Shown here one piece after another: positions 28,241 to 35,954 of a DNA stretch of 42,101 nt. Every line of letters starts with the position of its first letter. Within the stretch, counting starts at the first letter, position 1. The stretch covers positions 1-42,101 of the forward strand of contig NZ_PVNP01000180.1 of assembly GCF_002993365.1 (NCBI RefSeq), read 5' to 3'. Source of the DNA: Marisediminitalea alba (GTDB lineage Bacteria > Pseudomonadota > Gammaproteobacteria > Enterobacterales > Alteromonadaceae). The notes below the pieces were generated by a model, which was not told the origin of the DNA, ran no database searches, and worked only from the letters and a program-made list of their open reading frames with translations. The position numbers and the translations under genes were made by a program.

Positions 28241-28954
28241 TCAGGTTATGGATTTTAACAGGCACTTTAAACCGATTTCGGGCTGACTTTCATAATAAAC
28301 TTCACTTTTCAGCACTTCACTGTTCAAATTGCGCACAACACTTAAACCTAATCCAGCATTCCCTGCCCCTCTGCGAGTAGTGAAAATCCGCTCTAACACT
28401 TTCGATAGTAGCCCTTCACTCACGCCCACGCCAAGACCATGAATAATTGTGTTTGACGTTAAGGCGGTTAGTATTTGCGTAATCACCGCAGGGTAAGTGG
28501 TGACCACAGCACCAGGTGGAATTTGGACGGCGAAAGTGATTTGTGAAGATTTGTTATGCATACCGTGAGCTTCGACAAAATCATTAACACACTCAGCAAT
28601 ATCTACGTGCGCCAACATATTTGCTTCATCAGTGTTTTTCACCGCCACCTGTTCAGAGATAGACAGTAATTTGGATGCCCGGCGCATGTTTTTAAGCATA
28701 CTGGCCGACAGATCCTTAGCGGTATCCAGAAATTCTGCAAAGGATTCCGCATCAAGCGCCCCGCTGTTGTATTTTTTGGAAACTTCCTCGAGCAATTCAA
28801 TTAATAACGTGCAATTGCCAATATTGACACCCAGAGGCGTATTTATCTCGTGGGAAACGCTCGCTACCAATCCGCTCACCGTTTCATTGCTCACGGCTTC
28901 CTGAAGTGCTGGTTGCGGGTGTTTTGTAAAAGGTGATGAATTGCTATCGTTCAT
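28241..28954 (-). CDS. Histidine-kinase-like protein with internally deleted ATP-binding domain
   Basis: I start at the ATG at 28954, giving 237 residues; the open frame extends 53 codons upstream without family features. The H-box ASVSHEINTPLG (H35) is intact, and HisKA helices follow. In the ATPase domain the N-box (ALTSNTIIHG, N168) is joined almost directly to GVGVSEGLLSKVLERIFTT and the G2 box AGLGLSVVRNL. The strand between N-box and G1, including the G1 Asp, is absent, consistent with an in-frame deletion of about 25 residues. ATP binding is therefore doubtful. No sensor domain or membrane segment is present. Confidence 0.75.
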   Translation of the reverse strand: MNDSNSSPFTKHPQPALQEAVSNETVSGLVASVSHEINTPLGVNIGNCTLLIELLEEVSKKYNSGALDAESFAEFLDTAKDLSASMLKNMRRASKLLSISEQVAVKNTDEANMLAHVDIAECVNDFVEAHGMHNKSSQITFAVQIPPGAVVTTYPAVITQILTALTSNTIIHGLGVGVSEGLLSKVLERIFTTRRGAGNAGLGLSVVRNLNSEVLKSEVYYESQPEIGLKCLLKSIT

Positions 28955-29125
28955 AGTGTGTCTGACTATTGTGAGCCAACTGCAGGGGCTTTTGGGCAGG
29001 CTACCGCAGAATATGGACTTTAATATCGGGATTAGTCTGTTTTGGCAATATAGTGCACAACACCGCATTGCGCCAGCGCTCTGCCGTAACGGAGTCCACT
29101 GAAACTGATACAAGCCTGTAACCGC

Positions 29126-30049
29126 TTATAAAGGGCCCGGACCCTGTGTCCTGATCAGGTTTTCTTTCACCCACTGGCAAAACACGGCAATCCGTTTCTG
29201 CTTGGGGTTATTCTTTGCGTAAACCAAATGTGATTTCCAACTCACCGGATGCGGTATATCCAATGGAATAACCAGTTGCCCGGTCCTGACGTATTCGCCA
29301 ACCATAATGTCTGATGCCAGCATAATCCCGTGCCCGGCTAACACCGCAGATAAGGCAAGATCACTTGAGGTAACTTCGGTTTTTCTCAGTTGGTTTGAGG
29401 TTACCTCAACCCCGGCAAACTCAAACCAACTCTCCCAGTCCACCTTATTTTCGTAGGCCAGACTAAACAATCTGGCATTCTTCATACTCTTAGCGTCGTT
29501 TATGGCATTTTTGCTAAGGTAGTCACCGGAACACACCGGGTAAACGTCGTTTTCATCTAACCGCTCAATAACCAACGACTCATCTGTCAGGCCCGTGCTT
29601 GACGTGTTAAAGCGTATAGCCACATCGATATTACCATCATGCAGATTTTCAATGCGGTTAGAGCCCTGCACGTTAACATTGATCCCAGGGTGAAGTTTAA
29701 AGAACTCAAATAAATGCGGTACCAGCCACAGAGCGCAAAAAGCCTGGGTTGAGCTGACTTTTAACTCGCCATCAAGGGGCGCTTCCTGAACCTGATTTAA
29801 CCCATTAATCACCTCACCAAAGCCTTTCTGGCAAGCGCTGAGCAATACTTTACCAGACTCTGTAAGGCGCATTTTTCTGGCCTCACGGTGAAACAGCTTT
29901 ACATGCAAATTACTCTCTAATTGGCGCATTTGCTGGCTAACCGCCGCCTGAGAAATAAACAACTCCTCAGCAGCCTTGCTGTAACTCTGGTGCCGGGCTG
30001 CCACCTCAAAGCACATTAAATTGTTTAACCAGCGCAGACGTTTATCCAT
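29126..30049 (-). CDS. LysR-family transcriptional regulator, GcvA-like
   Basis: The start at 30049 gives 307 residues beginning just before the winged helix-turn-helix (FEVAARHQSYSKAAEELFISQAAVSQQMRQLE), which is close in style to GcvA/AmpR-type regulators. A LysR substrate-binding domain follows from about residue 90. Upstream codons to 30181 are not protein-like. A perfect palindrome ATAAGTTAAACTTAT, fitting the T-N11-A rule of LysR sites, lies 12 bases before the start and is repeated 199 bases away inside a small divergent gene. Autoregulation and control of that gene are likely. The effector is unknown. Confidence 0.93.
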   Translation of the reverse strand: MDKRLRWLNNLMCFEVAARHQSYSKAAEELFISQAAVSQQMRQLESNLHVKLFHREARKMRLTESGKVLLSACQKGFGEVINGLNQVQEAPLDGELKVSSTQAFCALWLVPHLFEFFKLHPGINVNVQGSNRIENLHDGNIDVAIRFNTSSTGLTDESLVIERLDENDVYPVCSGDYLSKNAINDAKSMKNARLFSLAYENKVDWESWFEFAGVEVTSNQLRKTEVTSSDLALSAVLAGHGIMLASDIMVGEYVRTGQLVIPLDIPHPVSWKSHLVYAKNNPKQKRIAVFCQWVKENLIRTQGPGPL

Positions 30050-30060
30050 ATCAAAGCAAA

Positions 30061-30075
30061 ATAAGTTAAACTTAT
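30061..30075. promoter_or_regulatory. LysR-type operator palindrome, copy 1
   Basis: ATAAGTT-A-AACTTAT is a perfect 15-base palindrome with T-N11-A spacing, 12 bases upstream of the LysR start codon. It would block or modulate the regulator's own expression. Confidence 0.7.
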
Positions 30076-30156
30076 ATCTAAGCGTAATTTTAATCGTTGG
30101 TGAAGTACAGCAATAAACATAACAATCCTCACTCACAACAACGTTGAGGACATAAG

Positions 30157-30297
30157 ATGCAATCAATCGAAAAGGTTTCACCTGCCAACACTGAACACAA
30201 TAAAGCTGAAAATACGCTTATAAAACACCGGTTCTGGCGATTATTAGGCCTGGCAAGCAATAAGTTAAACTTATCTCAATGGAGTTACTTCAAATAG
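30157..30297 (+). CDS. Small divergent ORF next to the LysR gene, unknown
   Basis: A 46-codon frame starts at an ATG with a strong GAGGA ribosome site at ideal spacing. Its product is basic and hydrophilic in its first half (MQSIEKVSPANTEHNK), with a short HRFWRLLGLASN motif, and ends in Trp/Tyr/Phe. I do not recognise a family. It is transcribed away from the LysR gene, and its last codons contain the second copy of the operator palindrome. It may be a regulated small protein or a leader peptide. Coding status is uncertain because of its length. Confidence 0.5.
   Translation: MQSIEKVSPANTEHNKAENTLIKHRFWRLLGLASNKLNLSQWSYFK
30260..30274. promoter_or_regulatory. LysR-type operator palindrome, copy 2
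   Basis: This is an exact second copy of the 15-base palindrome at 30061-30075 (16 bases identical with the preceding A), located within the 3' end of the small ORF. Two identical sites 199 bases apart could support looping by a LysR tetramer. Confidence 0.65.
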
Positions 30298-30361
30298 AAT
30301 GGAAGCACCGGGGCGGCAAAACTGAAGTAAATTCACCGGAGTACTCTCGGTGAAAAACAAA

Positions 30362-30387
30362 AAAGCCCCGACGTGAACCAGGGCTTT
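30362..30387 (-). terminator. Terminator of the tRNA-fMet transcript
   Basis: AAAGCCC / GGGCTTT flank an 12-base loop region on the - strand and are followed by T6-G-T5, directly after the 3' end of the downstream tRNA gene. Confidence 0.8.
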
Positions 30388-30392
30388 AAAGG

Positions 30393-30469
<77 letters not shown>

Positions 30470-30565
30470 TCTGAAACATTGCACGTTTTATCGTGATATT
30501 CTTAGCGACGCATTGCTGCGTTTTATTCTGGTATCAACTGCCTGTTTTCACAAACATTGATTATT

Positions 30566-30642
<77 letters not shown>

Positions 30643-30697
30643 TCTGAACTGGTTTGAACCGGACCGCGTATTGCGCTGTGCCGTTCAAGTGGTGCGT

Positions 30698-30725
30698 ATT
30701 ATACATAGGGATTAGAGGTTGGCAA
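30698..30725 (-). promoter_or_regulatory. Promoter of the tRNA-fMet pair
   Basis: TTGCCA (30720-30725) and TATAAT (30698-30703) on the - strand, 16 bases apart, precede a GC-containing discriminator, as is usual for stable-RNA promoters. The predicted start is about 50 bases before the first tRNA. Confidence 0.8.
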
Positions 30726-30812
30726 GGCCTGTTTGGTGAATTGTTTCAATTTTTTGACCAACCGGTTAAATACCCACCACAACGATTATTAAGTACACTA
30801 TTTACTACGTGT

Positions 30813-31118
30813 TTATTTAAAATAGAGATTCATTTTTTGCGCCAGTTTAAAGTCCAGTTCGCTGAGACCGCCCACGTCATGGGTGGTTAATCTGACTTCA
30901 ACTTTATTATAAACATTAAACCACTCAGGGTGGTGCTTGAGCTTCTCTGCCCAGATAGCAATTTGTGACATCCAGCCAAAAGCGCCAATAAACCCCTTAA
31001 AAGTAAACGTACAGGTAATGGCATCGCCATCGCGCTGCCACGAACTGCCCTCTGCAGAGGTTGTATTTAGGGCGGCCAGTTGCTCTGCAATTTCAGTATC
31101 ATTTAACTTAGTGGTCAT
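30813..31118 (-). CDS. phhB: Pterin-4a-carbinolamine dehydratase
   Basis: The 101-residue enzyme dehydrates 4a-hydroxytetrahydropterin, recycling the cofactor of phenylalanine hydroxylase. The PCD/DCoH signature is complete: [19 protein letters not shown] followed by [13 protein letters not shown], with the paired histidines of the active site. GGAG at good spacing supports the ATG. No phhA (phenylalanine hydroxylase) lies next to it, so it is separated from its usual partner or serves another role. Confidence 0.96.
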   Translation of the reverse strand: MTTKLNDTEIAEQLAALNTTSAEGSSWQRDGDAITCTFTFKGFIGAFGWMSQIAIWAEKLKHHPEWFNVYNKVEVRLTTHDVGGLSELDFKLAQKMNLYFK

Positions 31119-31407
31119 AAGGACTCCTTTTTTGCTGATGTCATGACTACCTTAACGAATGTCGGCGCCCCTACAAAGACATAGCGGCTTTCTTTAGGCT
31201 GTCATCTGTAAAGTAATCCATGCAGCATGGGTAATCCTTTCGTGTTTAGCAGGAAAATTTTACTGACGCGACGCTCTCAACTTATACCTGTCAAATTAAA
31301 TATTTCATTAAATCAGCAGGTTAAATAACAGTAACCGCTGGTGCAATGCTTGCACTATCCGTTTCAGACAATCAATCCGATGACTCACAGTCTGTTTGTG
31401 GAGAATT

Positions 31408-32382
31408 ATGAAAGCACTACAGCTCGATACTTTCTGGCAACTTATCAATGAAAAGCTTGAACGCTGGGTCGAAGCGAGCATTAAACACCTGCCTAATATT
31501 GCCGTGGCCATCTTTATTGCCATGGCTTTTGGGCTGTTAGCCAAAATTGTTGGTAATCTTGCCCACCGTGTGTTATCCCGCACTTTTGATTCAACGCAAA
31601 TTGTCGGCTTACTCACCTCCATTATTAAAGTCGCCATTGCAACCGCGGGTATTTTTATCGCGCTGGACTTTATCGGACTGCGGGGAACGGTAACTTCATT
31701 GCTGGCCGGTGCAGGTATTGTTGGTCTGGCCATTGGTTTTGCGTTCCAGGACATTACCGAAAATCTGATAGCCGGGATTGCCATGGGGGTGCGTAAACCC
31801 TTTCAGATTGGCGATGTTATCGAAGCCGAAGGCGTATTTGGTAACGTAGAGGCAATAAACCTGCGTAATACGCATGTAATGACATTCTTTGGCCAGCGGG
31901 AAATCATTCCCAACAAGATTCTGTTTCGCAATATTCTTACTAACTATAGCGTTAACGGCCATCGCCGGGTTGAAGTGCCGGTCGGGATTTCCTACGCGGA
32001 CGATCCTCAGCAAGCCGCCGAAGTGTTAACTGAAGCCGTTAATGAATTTGACTTTGTGATCAGAAAAGAAGAAACCGGTGTGTGGGCTGAGTCTTTTGGC
32101 GACAGCAGTATTAATTTGCTGGTCTGGTTCTGGATCGAATACCCGGGTGAGCCTGGTTTTCTGGCGGCAAGACATCAGGTAATCGTTGCCATTCAGAGAG
32201 CATTGAGCGATGCTAATATACTCATTCCCTTTCCTATTCGCACACTGGATTTTGGTGCTAAGGGAGGTGAGAAACTCAACGCTATGCTTAACGATTCTGT
32301 TTTACCTCAAAACCAAACAGATGATGGTGCTTCCCAGCCATCGGCTAGTGAAGACGATAATAGCCCTGGCGATGATAGTTAG
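31408..32382 (+). CDS. Small-conductance mechanosensitive channel, MscS family
   Basis: I start at the ATG at 31408, which has GGAGA before it. The 324-residue product has three N-terminal membrane helices; the last is the glycine/alanine-rich pore helix (TSLLAGAGIVGLAIGFAFQD) that is the MscS hallmark. It is followed by the beta domain (ENLIAGIAMGVRKPFQIGD) and the cytoplasmic vestibule. The C-terminal 40 residues are acidic and Ser-rich. It protects cells from osmotic downshock by opening under membrane tension. An entericidin-like lipoprotein gene follows 32 bases later, perhaps in the same transcript. Confidence 0.95.
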   Translation: MKALQLDTFWQLINEKLERWVEASIKHLPNIAVAIFIAMAFGLLAKIVGNLAHRVLSRTFDSTQIVGLLTSIIKVAIATAGIFIALDFIGLRGTVTSLLAGAGIVGLAIGFAFQDITENLIAGIAMGVRKPFQIGDVIEAEGVFGNVEAINLRNTHVMTFFGQREIIPNKILFRNILTNYSVNGHRRVEVPVGISYADDPQQAAEVLTEAVNEFDFVIRKEETGVWAESFGDSSINLLVWFWIEYPGEPGFLAARHQVIVAIQRALSDANILIPFPIRTLDFGAKGGEKLNAMLNDSVLPQNQTDDGASQPSASEDDNSPGDDS

Positions 32383-32414
32383 AAAACAGTTTTAATTTTG
32401 TTTGGAGACATCCC

Positions 32415-32558
32415 ATGAAGTTTCGTAATGTACGTCTTTTTTTATTCGGATTAATTGCTGTTGCCGGTATGACTACGGGCTGTGCAACGATGGAAGGACT
32501 CGGCAAAGATATTAAAAAAGCAGGTGAACAACTCGAAGAAGCAGCAGACAAAAACTAA
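32415..32558 (+). CDS. Entericidin-like small lipoprotein
   Basis: This 47-codon gene has GGAGA at good spacing before its ATG. The product begins with a lipoprotein signal ending in the lipobox-like TTGCA (Cys at 23), then CATMEGLGKDIKKAGEQLEE, the conserved body of entericidin A/B-type peptides. Entericidins are tiny membrane lipoproteins linked to stationary-phase lysis and envelope stress in E. coli. Here a single copy follows the MscS gene, with no antidote paralogue nearby. Identification is by pattern, but the match of signal, lipobox and helix is good. Confidence 0.85.
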   Translation: MKFRNVRLFLFGLIAVAGMTTGCATMEGLGKDIKKAGEQLEEAADKN

Positions 32559-32683
32559 GGGAATTACCAGAATGCTTAGCGGTGTCCCAGCTGGTCTGAC
32601 AATCAACCAATGTGATAGAAATGTTGATTTTCTATTAATAATGGTAATAATGACTGCAGTTAACTGGTTGGGCCACTTCTTAT

Positions 32684-33607
32684 ATGAATTTAAACCGAAT
32701 CGATTTAAACCTGTTTGCTGTATTTGACGCCATTTATACCGCAGGTAATCTTACCAGAGCCGCTGATATCCTTTGCATCACCCAACCGGCAGTGAGTAAC
32801 TCGCTGGCCCGGCTTCGTGATCTACTTAACGACCCGCTGTTTGTCAGAACCGGGCATACAATGAGTCCTACGCCGGTAGCACAAAACCTTATCGGCCCAG
32901 CCCGTCAGGCACTGGAGCTGTTACGAACCAGTGTATTACAAAGTCGCGAATTTAATCCGGAAGTGGCTGAAAAAACCTTTCAGTTTGCCTGCCGTGACCT
33001 TATTGAAGCCAGCATATTGCCGCGGCTGATTGCAAAAATTGAAGCCCAGGCCCCGGCCATTACCATCACTAATTACGACATTGATAAAAAACAGGTGGTA
33101 AATGCCCTCGCAAGCGGACAACTCGACTTTTACGCCGACAGCGAAACGCTTACCGATCAGTATCTGGCGCGTCATAAAATAGCCGAAGATCGTCTTGTCG
33201 TAGTTGGCCGGCCGGAACATCCGGCCTTCAGCGACCCCCTGACTATGGAAAGTTTCCTGACCTACGGCCATATAAAGGTATCCCAACGCCAGGACCAGGC
33301 CAGTGAAGTGGATATTGAGTTATCCAAGCTCGGCCACCAGCGGCGTATTGCCATGCAAAGTCATCACTTTCTTACCATCCCCAGCGTACTGGTAAAAACG
33401 GATCTTCTTGCCTGTTTACCGTCACACTTAGCCAAGCATTACAATCTGGCCGTGAGTGAACTTCCCTTTGCTTTACAGCCCCTCGATTATTATGTGTACT
33501 GGCACGTTAGTGCCAATGAAGATCCTGCCCACCGCTGGGTACGCCAACAGTTAATTGATATCGCTCAGGCGTTTCTTTCGCCGCCCTTAAATCAACACGC
33601 CGCCTGA
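32684..33607 (+). CDS. LysR-family transcriptional regulator
   Basis: The 307-residue regulator has the N-terminal winged helix (DLNLFAVFDAIYTAGNLTRAAD, then LCITQPAVSNSLARLR and LFVRTGHTMSPTP) typical of the NodD/NahR/LeuO branch of LysR proteins. A substrate-binding domain follows from about residue 90. The ribosome site is weak. It is followed by a GC-rich hairpin at 33624-33647. No divergent target gene is adjacent; its regulon cannot be read from the window. Confidence 0.93.
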   Translation: MNLNRIDLNLFAVFDAIYTAGNLTRAADILCITQPAVSNSLARLRDLLNDPLFVRTGHTMSPTPVAQNLIGPARQALELLRTSVLQSREFNPEVAEKTFQFACRDLIEASILPRLIAKIEAQAPAITITNYDIDKKQVVNALASGQLDFYADSETLTDQYLARHKIAEDRLVVVGRPEHPAFSDPLTMESFLTYGHIKVSQRQDQASEVDIELSKLGHQRRIAMQSHHFLTIPSVLVKTDLLACLPSHLAKHYNLAVSELPFALQPLDYYVYWHVSANEDPAHRWVRQQLIDIAQAFLSPPLNQHAA

Positions 33608-33623
33608 ATTAAGTGACCTTCAG

Positions 33624-33647
33624 GGCCTCGCAATACGGAGCGAGGCC
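33624..33647 (+). terminator. Hairpin after the second LysR gene
   Basis: GGCCTCGC / GCGAGGCC with an 8-base loop starts 16 bases after the stop codon. There is no immediate T tract, so it is a probable but not classical terminator. Confidence 0.5.
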
Positions 33648-33788
33648 AGTAGTTCTCATTTTAAAAAGCTTGTAAACCACGGCTCTCTGATCTTTTTAAA
33701 TTCCAGCCTAAAATTCACTTATTCCATATTATTCAGTATTTTATAAAGGTAAGGCCGAGATGGATTATGCCTATAGGTATTTACCTTC
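33648..33788. other. Intergenic part upstream of the tandem secreted-protein cluster
   Basis: Together with the hairpin and the promoter that follows, this fills about 300 bases without a gene between 33608 and 33910. It is AT-rich and shows no reading frame with family features. The only pattern is a small GGTATTTACC palindrome shortly before the promoter dyad of the first paralogue. Confidence 0.4.
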
Positions 33789-33840
33789 ATAACAATGTAT
33801 GGTCCGCGCAATTTACCAGTCCCGCAGACAGAGCTTTAAT
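33789..33840 (+). promoter_or_regulatory. Promoter module of paralogue 1 (dyad plus -10-like hexamer)
   Basis: ATAACAATGTAT (33789-33800) is a one-base variant of the dyad seen before the next three genes. TTTAAT (33835-33840) follows 34 bases later. The dyad ends exactly 110 bases before the start codon. Confidence 0.55.
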
Positions 33841-33910
33841 GATCTCGACAAAACAAACAACTGATTGACCACCTAACTTAACTTATAACCTATCTTTCAA
33901 GGAGCTAACC

Positions 33911-34306
33911 ATGTTGAAAATTGTTAAGTCCTCTTTGTTTGCTTTAACTGCAACGCTGGCGCTTACCGGCACCGCGAATGCTAATGTAGAAGAAGCACTG
34001 GCCAACATCTGTACTATCGTAAGTGCCGATGATAAAGGCGAGTTACGTAAGAAAATGCGGGCTGTTCAATCGGACTACCGTCTCAAGCTGCACGACTACT
34101 ACTCAGGTATTTCATGCAATGGTCAGAGCTTAATTCGCACGGCCCTGCAAAATAATGCCGTTGAGGTTGGCACGCTGCTGGTGAAGAAAATGCCTAGCCG
34201 TGAACTGGGCGAACCAGAGAAAGACGGAAAAACGCTGCAAGCGTGGATCAATGAAAATGGTCTGCAGGACCATGCCATTGCCAAGGAGTTAATGGACCGT
34301 CTGTAA
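33911..34306 (+). CDS. Small secreted two-cysteine protein, DUF3718-like, paralogue 1
   Basis: The 131-residue protein has a signal peptide cut after TANA or nearby, leaving a mature domain of about 105 residues. It has two cysteines (NICTIVSADDKGELRKKM and SCNGQSLIRTALQNNA) that could form a disulfide. The CNG-SL motif and size recall the DUF3718 group found in Shewanella and relatives; this is from memory. It is the first and most diverged of three tandem copies, with different signal-peptide sequence from the other two. AAGGAG before the ATG is a good ribosome site. It is probably periplasmic or secreted; the function is unknown. Confidence 0.85.
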   Translation: MLKIVKSSLFALTATLALTGTANANVEEALANICTIVSADDKGELRKKMRAVQSDYRLKLHDYYSGISCNGQSLIRTALQNNAVEVGTLLVKKMPSRELGEPEKDGKTLQAWINENGLQDHAIAKELMDRL

Positions 34307-34334
34307 GGCGGCCACCGTATCCATTTCATGATAG

Positions 34335-34412
34335 CCATGTAAACAGTTCAACATGGTTGCAGGGAATTTAGCAGTCCCCTGCATTTAGAAGGCGCCGAGA
34401 GGCGCCTTTTTT
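34335..34412 (+). terminator. Conserved 3' hairpin set and terminator of paralogue 1
   Basis: Three hairpins follow the stop: CCATGT / ACATGG with a 10-base loop (34335-34356), GCAGGG...CCCTGC (34359-34382), and the terminator AGGCGCC / GGCGCCT with loop GAGA and six Ts (34390-34412). The same order recurs after the other two copies. Confidence 0.85.
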
Positions 34413-34499
34413 CTTTTTGTTTCAAACCTGTTCTTAATGCCAACCTCAACACTTTGATTTTATTATCCTTTACGCCAGTATGAAAAGGTATTAAATCCA

Positions 34500-34551
34500 A
34501 TACCAATGTATCACCTAAGCTGTTTTATCAACCTTATACTTTAGGTTTAAT
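34500..34551 (+). promoter_or_regulatory. Promoter module of paralogue 2
   Basis: ATACCAATGTAT (34500-34511), an ATAC-N4-GTAT dyad, is followed after 34 bases by TTTAAT (34546-34551). The dyad ends exactly 110 bases before the start codon. The -35 region is poor, pointing to activation by a factor bound at the dyad. An AAC-rich unstructured leader follows. Apart from this and the preceding terminator, the roughly 315 bases between paralogues 1 and 2 show nothing. Confidence 0.6.
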
Positions 34552-34621
34552 AGACCCAACAAAACAAAGCAAACAAAATTATTTCCCTTAAAGGCTGCTA
34601 AAACTAACGAGGATTACCACC

Positions 34622-35017
34622 ATGTTGAAATTTGCTAAAACTGCTGCTCTTGTATTAACTGCTTCTTTTGGTATTAACGCCACTGCCCACGCTAACGTGG
34701 AAGAAGCTCTAGCTAACATTTGTACTATTGTAAGTGCTGACGACAAAGGCGAGCTGCGTAAAAAAATGCGTGCTGTACAGTCTGACTATCGTTTAAAGCT
34801 GCACGATTACTACTCAGGCATTACCTGTAATGGCCAAAGCCTGATCCGCACCGCGTTACAAAATAACGCGACGGAAGTAGGTACTCTGCTGGTGAAAAAA
34901 ATGCCCAGCCGTGACCTGAGCGAGCCAGAAAAAGACGGTAAAACACTGCAAGCCTGGATCAACGATAATGGTCTTCAGGATCACGCCATTGCCAAAGAAG
35001 TAATGGATCGTCTGTAA
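34622..35017 (+). CDS. Small secreted two-cysteine protein, DUF3718-like, paralogue 2
   Basis: The 131-residue product has a signal peptide (MLKFAKTAALVLTASFGINA, cut near AHA-N) and a mature domain nearly identical to paralogue 1, with Cys in NICTIV and TCNGQSL. Relative to paralogue 3 most DNA differences are silent, which indicates purifying selection. AACGAGGATTACCACC before the ATG contains the ribosome site shared with copy 3. It sits in a repeat unit of about 700 bases that includes promoter, leader, gene and 3' hairpins. The function is unknown. Confidence 0.88.
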   Translation: MLKFAKTAALVLTASFGINATAHANVEEALANICTIVSADDKGELRKKMRAVQSDYRLKLHDYYSGITCNGQSLIRTALQNNATEVGTLLVKKMPSRDLSEPEKDGKTLQAWINDNGLQDHAIAKEVMDRL

Positions 35018-35042
35018 GACGTTCTCCCCTCTTTCATGATAA

Positions 35043-35114
35043 CCATGTAAGCTGTTCAACATGGTTGCAGGGAGCATAGCAGTCCCCTGCATTGGAAAGG
35101 CGCCGCAAGGCGCC
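35043..35114 (+). terminator. Conserved 3' hairpin set and terminator of paralogue 2
   Basis: CCATGT / ACATGG (35043-35064, 10-base loop), GCAGGG...CCCTGC (35067-35090) and the terminator AAGGCGCC / GGCGCCTT with loop GCAA and T5 (35097-35114) repeat the arrangement seen after copy 1. Confidence 0.85.
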
Positions 35115-35197
35115 TTTTTCCTTTTTGGCTGATCTTAAACAAACCCAACCCACTGATTTTTAATAATTAAAACCTCAAAAACCAGGTGTTAGAATAA

Positions 35198-35249
35198 ATA
35201 CCAATGTATCGGCCCTGCTGTTTAAGCGGTTGTTAGTTTGGGTTCTAAT
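35198..35249 (+). promoter_or_regulatory. Promoter module of paralogue 3
   Basis: ATACCAATGTAT (35198-35209) is followed after 34 bases by TCTAAT (35244-35249), and the dyad again ends exactly 110 bases before the start codon. The leader contains repeated AAACAAAAC units. The remaining bases between 35018 and 35319 hold only this and the preceding 3' hairpins. Confidence 0.6.
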
Positions 35250-35319
35250 AGTTACAACAAACAAAACAAAACAAACAAAACAAACTTTTAAGACTGCTAA
35301 ACTTAATAGGATTACTACC

Positions 35320-35715
35320 ATGTTGAAATTTGCTAAAACTGCTGCCCTTGTATTAACTGCTTCTTTTGGAATTAACGCCACTGCTCACGCCAATGTGGAA
35401 GAGGCGCTAGCCAACATCTGCACCATCGTAAGTGCTGATGATAAAGGCGAACTGCGTAAAAAAATGCGTGACGTTCAGTCTGACTACCGTTTAAAACTTC
35501 GCGATTACTATGCCGGTATCACTTGTAATGGCCAGAGCCTTATCCGCACGGCATTACAAAATAACGCTACTGAAGTAGGTACCCTGCTGGTGAAAAAGAT
35601 GCCAAGCCGCGATTTAAGCGAGCCTGAGCAAGACGGTAAAACATTGCAAGCCTGGATCAATGACAACGGCATGCAGAACAACGCCATTGCTAAAGAAGTA
35701 CTCGCTCGTCTATAA
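35320..35715 (+). CDS. Small secreted two-cysteine protein, DUF3718-like, paralogue 3
   Basis: I start at the ATG at 35320, aligned with the other copies; the frame is open 30 codons upstream through the AAC-rich leader but is not protein-like there. The 131-residue product shares its signal peptide exactly with paralogue 2. It differs in a few mature residues, such as RDVQSDYRLKLRDYYAG and a changed C-terminus (MQNNAIAKEVLARL). Both cysteines are kept. Paralogues 2 and 3 are the most recent duplicates. Its role is unknown; co-regulation with the others is indicated by the shared promoter module. Confidence 0.88.
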   Translation: MLKFAKTAALVLTASFGINATAHANVEEALANICTIVSADDKGELRKKMRDVQSDYRLKLRDYYAGITCNGQSLIRTALQNNATEVGTLLVKKMPSRDLSEPEQDGKTLQAWINDNGMQNNAIAKEVLARL

Positions 35716-35738
35716 GACTCACAACGAATTCATGTCAG

Positions 35739-35812
35739 CCATGTAAACATTTCAACATGGTAGCAGAGCTCCGGGCTCTGCGGTGGGGCGCCTTAGGGCG
35801 CCTTTCCTTTTT
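35739..35812 (+). terminator. Conserved 3' hairpin set and terminator of paralogue 3
   Basis: CCATGT / ACATGG (35739-35760, 10-base loop) is unchanged. The second hairpin has a different sequence but still pairs (GCAGAGC / GCTCTGC, 35763-35781), which is compensatory change. The terminator is GGCGCC / GGCGCC with loop TTAG and a T-rich tail (35787-35812). Confidence 0.8.
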
Positions 35813-35862
35813 CAAAAACCAACGTTTAAACATACACTTGCAGATACAACGTATGAAATCAA

Positions 35863-35914
35863 ATACCAATGTATAATTCTCAGTGTGTCATCACTTCTTC
35901 AACTAAGGTGTAAT
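35863..35914 (+). promoter_or_regulatory. Promoter module of the fourth small secreted-protein gene
   Basis: ATACCAATGTAT (35863-35874) is identical to the dyads of paralogues 2 and 3 and is followed after 34 bases by TGTAAT (35909-35914). The leader to the ATG is shorter (80 instead of 110 bases), and the AAC-rich part is missing. Confidence 0.6.
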
Positions 35915-35954
35915 AAACTCATTGCTGACCGAGATCAATACAAGCGAGCGTATT

